Source: Agarilytica rhodophyticola
GTDB taxonomy: Bacteria > Pseudomonadota > Gammaproteobacteria > Pseudomonadales > Cellvibrionaceae
Assembly: GCF_002157225.2 (NCBI RefSeq)
Contig: NZ_CP020038.1
Coordinates: 1,077,001 to 1,141,000 of the forward strand
Reading direction: 5' to 3'
Length of the DNA: 64,000 bases
Shown: positions 58,188-64,000 of the stretch, piece after piece
How positions within the stretch are numbered: position 1 is the stretch's first letter
Layout: every line of letters begins with the position of its first letter
Notes under the pieces: model-generated
What the model was told of the DNA's origin: nothing
Databases searched by the model: none
The model's input: the letters and a program-made list of their open reading frames with translations, nothing else
Program-made: the position numbers and the translations under genes

Positions 58188-61100
58188 TTAGTTGTTTTTA
58201 ACTCGAATACTTTTAAGAGTACTACCTGTTGCTCTTCGTTCAGGTTGATACATATCCTCCACAAACGGTACAGGAACCTTATATTCTCCAGGCGTTACTG
58301 CCCGCACAAGATAAAATAAGTGGGATGATCGGTAGCTGCTAATATCTACTGCACCTACGTAGCGGTCATCACGGTATTCCTGGTATTTAATCGTTGTATT
58401 ATCACGTAATTTAGTAATGCTTTTACCGTCGATCTTAAAGTCTTCTAATTTAATCGCGTGATCTAGATTTTGATTTTCCAGTTCGAATCCAGCTGGCAGT
58501 AAATCTACTATAAGAGCATCGGGGCTGCGTTTATCAGCACTAACTTCTATATGAACCAGAAATAAATCACCTACTTGAACCTGATTTGGTGTTACTTCTT
58601 CTCCCTTACTATTAAACCAGTGTCGATATATAGAAAAACCAGAAAACTCTTCCGGCGGCGCGCTAGCACTGTAGCTTTGCATCTCTGAATTAATAAATAA
58701 TGTATGTTGATTCTTAGATCTGAACATAACGCCATTTTTAATTTGATCTTCATTTAAACGCTTTTTGAAATTACTCTTCTGCTGGAGTTCAGTAATATTC
58801 ATATCGCTATTTATATTCTCTATAAATTGGGCTTGCCAAACATCGCTTGAACCTCTTTGCAAGGCTAAACCAGCCAGAAACATTGCAGTACGCTCTTGAG
58901 TACTAAACCATCGACGATTTCGTATTTCTTCAGCTAACTTAAAACTCAACTCTTGAGCTTGTTTTACGAAAACATCGTTAGAAATAAGAAGGTGGATAAG
59001 CATGCCATAGTCTCGCACCGAACTGCCATAATCCCCCCAATAACGTCGCTCATTGTTAAAGTTTGTCAAAGCCGTTTCAATCGCTTCATTGCCGCGCTTT
59101 TTATCTCCCATTTTCAAAAGGGCTATACCAAGTTGTGCTTGAGAAAAGCCCGATTTAGCATTTTTAGAATACTTATCGTATAGAGTTCTCATTGAACCAA
59201 GAGGCGCTTGATTAACTTTTGCTAAAACATATGCAGCATAAGCCTTATAAGCAAAGTTATAGTGATCCCTGTTTTGGCTCCACCGCTCATTGACGAAGCG
59301 ACTATTGCGATTGAGATATCTTTTCAGTCGTCGCATTGTGCTATCTAGCATTTCTTGTGGAACATCAACGCCTTTATTTTTTGCTGTTACGAGAAAATCA
59401 CCAACATAAGCTGTGAGCCAATGTTGCTCATTTGACCGATTGTCCCACAGACCGAAACCACCGTTAGCTAGTTGTAATGATGAAATTCTTGTTAAACCCT
59501 TTTCTATCATTTCGAAACGAGTTTTTTGATCGACATTTTTGATATTAAATTTACTCTGATTTTCCTTGCTGGCGTATAGTAAAGGAAATGATCGTGATGT
59601 TGTTTGTTCCAAGCATCCATAAGGATAGCTTAATAAGTGCTGCAATTGATTTTCAATGTTCATATCAACAACGGGAGAAGCAGACATAACAGCTTGCATG
59701 GTTCCCGGCAAAGTATTCGCGAATAGACTTGCATCGATAGTAAATTCTTCTCCCCTAGCCAAGGCCTTCCGTTTTTGAGTGATCATAGCCGGGTAGGGTG
59801 GGCGAACCCCCAATTTCCATTGACGTGAAAAATCTTCGATTTTTTCACCACTGACATGAAGTTTTATACTTGCTTGGCCTTGATAATCAATAGCTTTAAT
59901 TGGGTAGGTGATCGTCTGTTTTTTATTTTTTTCTAAGATCATTTCCTGCGGAGAATAGTTTAGTTGAACAGGCCCATCACTCTCCATATTAATGATTAAT
60001 GTATGTGTTTCATCTGTTAAATTATGAATATCAACGGCAAGGTGTGACGTATCTCCTGCGGCAAGAAAACGAGGCATAGCAATTTGAGTCACTATTGGTG
60101 ATGCAACGGTTATCTCTTCTTCTTGATGGCCAAAACTATCATCTGAAAATGCCAATGCCATTAGGCGAAGCTTGCCATTAAAATCAGGGAGATCAAGAGG
60201 AATCTCTGCATAGCCATCTGCTGATACTTCAACTAGGCCACTAAACAGTGACACTATTTGGACTTCTGATTGCGGCTGGTCGCCGCCACGCTGTAAATCC
60301 TGATCGCCTCCGAATCGTAGACGAGCCTGCTGAGTATCAGAACGCTCTATGACCTTATGGTACATATCCTTAACATCAACACCATATCTCCTTTGGCCAA
60401 AAAACGCTTGATAAGGATCAGGTGTTTCAAAATCACTAATACTTAATACACCAACGTCTACCGCTGCCAGTGTTAAGTATATGGGAGTGTTTGCTATGGA
60501 TGCAGCACTAGCTATTTTTACTTTAGCTATCAAAGTTTTTTCTGGTAGTGTTTTTTCTGGAATATCAATGTCAATATTTAATTTTCTGCTGTTTCTATTT
60601 AAAGGCAGGTGGACAATACCAAAACTCCGTTTTGGCGTAATAACTTTGCTCTCTTTGGCTGCTTGTAGAGCGACAACGGAAATATAAATATTGTGATGTT
60701 GCCAATTTTCATCAATGGGTATGTCGATTTGGTTTGTGCCTTTTTTTAAGCTGATGCGTTCCATCCACAAAGGAGTATCTCCTTCGACAATAACGAGCGC
60801 TTCAGCTGCATCGGGTGGAACTATCGTGACATTGGCGATATCGCCTGCGCTATAACTAGCTTTATCCAGAGCAACTGTCACACTATCGGGCCTTGCTGCA
60901 CCAGAGCCTTGTTGAGCATTCTGCCAATCCTGGTACCAGTTATAGCCTGCATAAAACCTTATGCTAGAGGTTGTATTCGATTCCGGATCACTGACTTCTA
61001 AGCGATAGTTACCCCAACTGACCGGAAATTCCAATGTACGAGGTTTGGTGGCCTGTAGTGACAAACTTTGTGTAAACTCAGGATACTCTTTGTCACTCCA

Positions 61101-63113
61101 ATCCCAGTGCCATCCACGATGATCACTAAAAGTCCAGAAGTATTGTCTATCCTCCCGTATTAATTTGACTTCTAGGTTATCTGCGTTTAAAAGCTGACCT
61201 TTACTATTAGCTTTTATTACATCAAATTTAACCCGGCTGTTAGACTCTGGATTCTTATCACCGAAATGTGGACGTATACCTACCAGAGCATTCTTCGGCC
61301 ATACTAATGCTGAGTATGTACGACTTACAGGTCTGCCCCCGCTTTCGTAGAGGCTATTGATGAACTTTATGCGTAAAGGTGATGAGACACTTTTCCAACG
61401 TGAGCTTACTTGTAAGCTTGTTTTACCTTCACTATTTAGCTTTATATCATCTAAGTCAAAGCGTTGATTAAAGTCCTGCTCGTTAACATTACCAAACTGG
61501 TAATCTTTCAATACCTCTATAGGCGACCGCCACTGACTAACGTTAACAATAGTACTCAAGCGATTGTTGGCTGCTGGGGCACCATATAGATACTCTCCTA
61601 GTACATCAACTTCAATATCGTTACTTGCGTTAAACTGCGAGACTTGTTTTTCACCATTGTTATAAGTAATTTTCATCCTCTCTGGTAAAAACTCTTCCAC
61701 TTTGAACGAATATGTTTGACGAGTTTTTAAAGGCTTGCCTATCACAAATTCCCAGTTACCTACCGGAGCATCATTAGGTATTTGCCACTCATAATGATAG
61801 TAGCCGTCTATCTCCTTAGACCAACGAATTTTTTTTGCTACGGAACCATTGGGCCGCCTAATTTCAGCATGTAGCACCGGTGAGTGAGTTTTATTACCAT
61901 CAAAATCTCTAACCAGTGCATTAAAGTCTACAAGCTCACCAGGTCGAAATAGATCTCGTGCAGTATAAACAAATGCTTCTACGGGTAGCTGGGGGCGGTT
62001 ACCTAAGTCAAACTCAGATAAATCTAATGCAGGCTTCTTCAATTCAATAAGAGATAAGTGTTGTTTATCACGTGCCACTACTAATGATGCGTTACTTATG
62101 TCACCGCTGAAACTGGCTAAACCATCCGGACTTGATTTTATTTGCTTAATGAGCTGACTTTTTTGATCCAGTAAGCTGACCGTAACGTTTTTTAATGCTT
62201 CTCCCTTTGTAAGAGAAGAAATATAAATATCTAGCTGATTCTCATAAACTCGAGCGTGCATACCAATATCGGTTACTGAAAACCAAACAATTTGTTTTTT
62301 CTCATATTGCCCCGCAGGTCGCATAACCGCGAGATAAACGCCGACCTCGCTAAGCTCTTTGTGATCTTGGATGTTAATACGCCGAGTAACACGAGTATTC
62401 TTAGGCACATCTAAAGTGTAGCGACCGCTATATGTTAGCTTTCCTTGCTTTGTTAAGTTATCGACGTAGTAATAGTAATTGTCTGAACGCATTGAACTAA
62501 TAAAACTACTAAGTTCATCTTCTTTAATTTTAAAAAAGTCAATATCGACCTCATTGATATTCACGGCAACAACGGGTAAGCCAGAACCCATTCCTTGCGT
62601 TAAAAATGCACCACTGGTATCAAAATTGACGGACGGCCTTAGGTTTCTAGTACTAATGGTTTCAGTTTTTGAGGCTTGCAGTTCCTGGCCTCTTGCCGCT
62701 TTTAGGCCCTGATATATGGTAATTTCATATGTCGTGTTAGGTTCCGTATGGCTAAACCATACTATTTTCCCTGATTCTGATAGCTCCCAGCCACCGTCTA
62801 CTATACCGTCTGATGTATCGCTGACATTGAAATATGATTGAAAGTCCAGTGATAGATCTAGCGGCTTAGATAGGGTAACAGCGATTGCATTTTTACCATC
62901 CTTGGTTCGTTCTGAGATATCGAGTATTGATAATATACTAGTGTCATCACTATCCCTGTTATCTTGGACTGATGGAGTTTTATTGTTACTCTCTTCAGGA
63001 GTAGATTGTTTAATCGTATCATTCTTAGCCGAATCGACGTTCTCTTGAGAGCATCCTACCAATGCTATGCAGCATGTAATAATAAAAGTACCGGCCCACC
63101 GCACGATATTCAT
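58188..63113 (-). CDS. yfhM: Bacterial alpha-2-macroglobulin lipoprotein
   Basis: 1641 residues from ATG 63113; a longer start at 63206 lacks a signal context. Lipoprotein signal (ITCCIALVGC). It has the ECAM/YfhM multi-domain layout: MG1-type domains, bait-like region, thioester domain and receptor-binding end. The thioester motif CLEQ is intact (YGCLEQTT, about residue 1166), so it can trap proteases covalently. Such proteins guard the periplasm from host or competitor proteases. It partners with PBP1C. The family's usual length is about 1650, so this one is complete. Confidence 0.95.
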   Translation of the reverse strand: MNIVRWAGTFIITCCIALVGCSQENVDSAKNDTIKQSTPEESNNKTPSVQDNRDSDDTSILSILDISERTKDGKNAIAVTLSKPLDLSLDFQSYFNVSDTSDGIVDGGWELSESGKIVWFSHTEPNTTYEITIYQGLKAARGQELQASKTETISTRNLRPSVNFDTSGAFLTQGMGSGLPVVAVNINEVDIDFFKIKEDELSSFISSMRSDNYYYYVDNLTKQGKLTYSGRYTLDVPKNTRVTRRINIQDHKELSEVGVYLAVMRPAGQYEKKQIVWFSVTDIGMHARVYENQLDIYISSLTKGEALKNVTVSLLDQKSQLIKQIKSSPDGLASFSGDISNASLVVARDKQHLSLIELKKPALDLSEFDLGNRPQLPVEAFVYTARDLFRPGELVDFNALVRDFDGNKTHSPVLHAEIRRPNGSVAKKIRWSKEIDGYYHYEWQIPNDAPVGNWEFVIGKPLKTRQTYSFKVEEFLPERMKITYNNGEKQVSQFNASNDIEVDVLGEYLYGAPAANNRLSTIVNVSQWRSPIEVLKDYQFGNVNEQDFNQRFDLDDIKLNSEGKTSLQVSSRWKSVSSPLRIKFINSLYESGGRPVSRTYSALVWPKNALVGIRPHFGDKNPESNSRVKFDVIKANSKGQLLNADNLEVKLIREDRQYFWTFSDHRGWHWDWSDKEYPEFTQSLSLQATKPRTLEFPVSWGNYRLEVSDPESNTTSSIRFYAGYNWYQDWQNAQQGSGAARPDSVTVALDKASYSAGDIANVTIVPPDAAEALVIVEGDTPLWMERISLKKGTNQIDIPIDENWQHHNIYISVVALQAAKESKVITPKRSFGIVHLPLNRNSRKLNIDIDIPEKTLPEKTLIAKVKIASAASIANTPIYLTLAAVDVGVLSISDFETPDPYQAFFGQRRYGVDVKDMYHKVIERSDTQQARLRFGGDQDLQRGGDQPQSEVQIVSLFSGLVEVSADGYAEIPLDLPDFNGKLRLMALAFSDDSFGHQEEEITVASPIVTQIAMPRFLAAGDTSHLAVDIHNLTDETHTLIINMESDGPVQLNYSPQEMILEKNKKQTITYPIKAIDYQGQASIKLHVSGEKIEDFSRQWKLGVRPPYPAMITQKRKALARGEEFTIDASLFANTLPGTMQAVMSASPVVDMNIENQLQHLLSYPYGCLEQTTSRSFPLLYASKENQSKFNIKNVDQKTRFEMIEKGLTRISSLQLANGGFGLWDNRSNEQHWLTAYVGDFLVTAKNKGVDVPQEMLDSTMRRLKRYLNRNSRFVNERWSQNRDHYNFAYKAYAAYVLAKVNQAPLGSMRTLYDKYSKNAKSGFSQAQLGIALLKMGDKKRGNEAIETALTNFNNERRYWGDYGSSVRDYGMLIHLLISNDVFVKQAQELSFKLAEEIRNRRWFSTQERTAMFLAGLALQRGSSDVWQAQFIENINSDMNITELQQKSNFKKRLNEDQIKNGVMFRSKNQHTLFINSEMQSYSASAPPEEFSGFSIYRHWFNSKGEEVTPNQVQVGDLFLVHIEVSADKRSPDALIVDLLPAGFELENQNLDHAIKLEDFKIDGKSITKLRDNTTIKYQEYRDDRYVGAVDISSYRSSHLFYLVRAVTPGEYKVPVPFVEDMYQPERRATGSTLKSIRVKNN

Positions 63114-63394
63114 CGTTTCTTTCACCCTATAAGTTGATTTAGTTGCAATGATAATTACCAAATGTGGCAATGAAAAGGCAAAAATGGGAACAAACGTGGT
63201 TGGCATTTCAACTAACGTAAGCAGTTTTGGTTCGTGATATAGAGTGGATAGTAAAAATGGCTTATTATCGGATGAATTTATTTACATTTTAGGTATGAGA
63301 TCTGCTAAGGCAGAAATAAACTTGTTAAGGAATAGCCGTCTATATTATGAGGCTTAAGTAAGATTGCAAGTGAGTTTATGAGGATGATAGATAA

Positions 63395-63796
63395 TCATAT
63401 GTGCATGATCGACACTATGGTATCAGAAACTTTTTTTGCATTGTGAAAAAGCATACCTAGTTTTATATCATTAGTCGCTTCGATAGCAAGTACATGATGT
63501 TTTCCTACTTTTATAAACAGCAATGTACTATCGCTACCATTGAGTAATACTTGGTTCAATTTGCCTTTTGCTAGTTCTTTAATAAAAGTATCACCCAAGC
63601 TGAGAAGGCTAGCACTTATTGCACCGAAGCGTTCGGCTTTTATCCCCTCTCGCAAACTTGACGAAACTACAATACCATCTGAAGAAATAAGTGCTACGCT
63701 AACTACGTTTTTGTCATCAGATTTCATTTTCACTAGTAGCGCATTGACTTTATCCTTAAAGGAAGCATTATTATTAATTTGTGATATATTCGCCAT
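63395..63796 (-). CDS. Roadblock/LC7-domain protein
   Basis: 133 residues with the Roadblock/LC7 fold: VNALLVKMKSDDKNVVSVAL, ISSDGIVVSSSLREGIKAERF, ISASLLSLGDTFIKELAKGK, LLFIKVGKHHVLAI, with LGMLF after. No GTPase is visible next to it, but these proteins usually regulate small GTPases (MglB) or serve in signalling. It follows the tail of another gene by 15 bases. Cytoplasmic, intact. Confidence 0.85.
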   Translation of the reverse strand: MANISQINNNASFKDKVNALLVKMKSDDKNVVSVALISSDGIVVSSSLREGIKAERFGAISASLLSLGDTFIKELAKGKLNQVLLNGSDSTLLFIKVGKHHVLAIEATNDIKLGMLFHNAKKVSDTIVSIMHI

Positions 63797-63811
63797 GAAT
63801 GTAAATAATTA

Positions 63812-64000
63812 TCAAAGTAATTTTTCGATTGCAGGAAGTGCCGCTCTTGATTTGCTTATAACCATTCCCATATTTGCAGTGCCGCGACAGACAATAGTAA
63901 TTACGTGGTTGGGATTTGTTCTTGAACGTAAAAACATATGCAATAAATTTTTACTGGTAATTAACATATCTTGAAAATAACGTTCATCGTTGCTTTCGTC
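63812..64000 (-). CDS. C-terminal end of an unidentified protein, cut by window edge
   Basis: On the minus strand the frame is open from base 64000 to a TGA at 63814-63812, giving 62 residues that start DESNDERYFQDMLITSKNL and end SKSRAALPAIEKLL. It runs 15 bases before the Roadblock gene start in the same direction, so it is the upstream member of that operon. The ending (VITIVCRGTANMGMV) resembles another small Roadblock-like or signalling protein, but too little is seen to name it. The 5' part lies beyond the window. Confidence 0.65.
   Translation of the reverse strand, partial: DESNDERYFQDMLITSKNLLHMFLRSRTNPNHVITIVCRGTANMGMVISKSRAALPAIEKLL

Noticed and set aside
63540-63974. 144-residue plus-strand frame at the right end
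   Set aside because: Antisense to the Roadblock gene and its upstream partner, which have family motifs; composition is of a shadow frame.

Overview
The window reads as chromosome of a moderately AT-rich marine-type gammaproteobacterium. Evidence includes several TonB-dependent receptors, carbohydrate-active enzymes (a CBM6 beta-helix protein, a clan-D-like glycosidase, a trehalase), many secreted peptidases, a PBP1C/alpha-2-macroglobulin pair, and an EgtB/EgtD ergothioneine pair. A Cellvibrionales or Alteromonadales-like host fits, but no gene here fixes the genus. No tRNA, rRNA, CRISPR array or insertion sequence was seen.

Left part (1-10.3 kb): the C-terminal end of a secreted subtilase with a strong terminator; a YiiX-like hydrolase; an AT-rich run of small accessory genes (DUF4375, a frameshifted unknown, a HEAT-like protein, a lipoprotein) resembling immunity or defence-type islands; a tandem WPD/GCP-motif secreted protein; a LuxR-HTH protein fused to an alpha/beta hydrolase; and a beta-barrel / lipoprotein / beta-barrel operon. 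At 10.4-16.5 kb a TonB receptor and a phytase-like lipoprotein diverge from a repeat-containing 0.8 kb spacer.

16.7-20.8 kb is a very tight operon egtB-egtD-(PhzF-like)-(LysR), with 0, 8 and 8 bases between or overlapping the genes. 21-27.4 kb carries a DUF885 protein, an FAH-family protein, a gamma-glutamyltranspeptidase, a TrmH-type methyltransferase, and a frameshifted AHH nuclease toxin followed by an Imm11-like immunity gene. An M4 metalloprotease follows.

30.2-39.5 kb is a sugar-utilisation locus: a LacI regulator (minus strand) divergent from TonB receptor, clan-D-like glycosidase, MFS transporter and cytoplasmic trehalase. Two perfect 14-bp palindromic operator candidates lie in front of the receptor. 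A convergent CBM6/beta-helix exoprotein and a decayed TonB receptor follow.

43.5-50 kb: a cold-shock protein, an amidohydrolase, a 40-residue lysine-rich protein with a small DNA-binding-like protein behind a near-consensus promoter, a SulP transporter with a universal stress protein, and a 1.5 kb spacer. 50.1-51.75 kb holds the most unusual gene: an intact ThiC homologue that has lost two of three Fe-S cysteines, one metal histidine and about 40 residues before the cluster motif. The right part holds ElaA, a second DUF885 protein (lipoprotein), a YVTN propeller, PBP1C with alpha-2-macroglobulin, and a Roadblock/LC7 protein preceded by the tail of a second small protein cut by the window edge.
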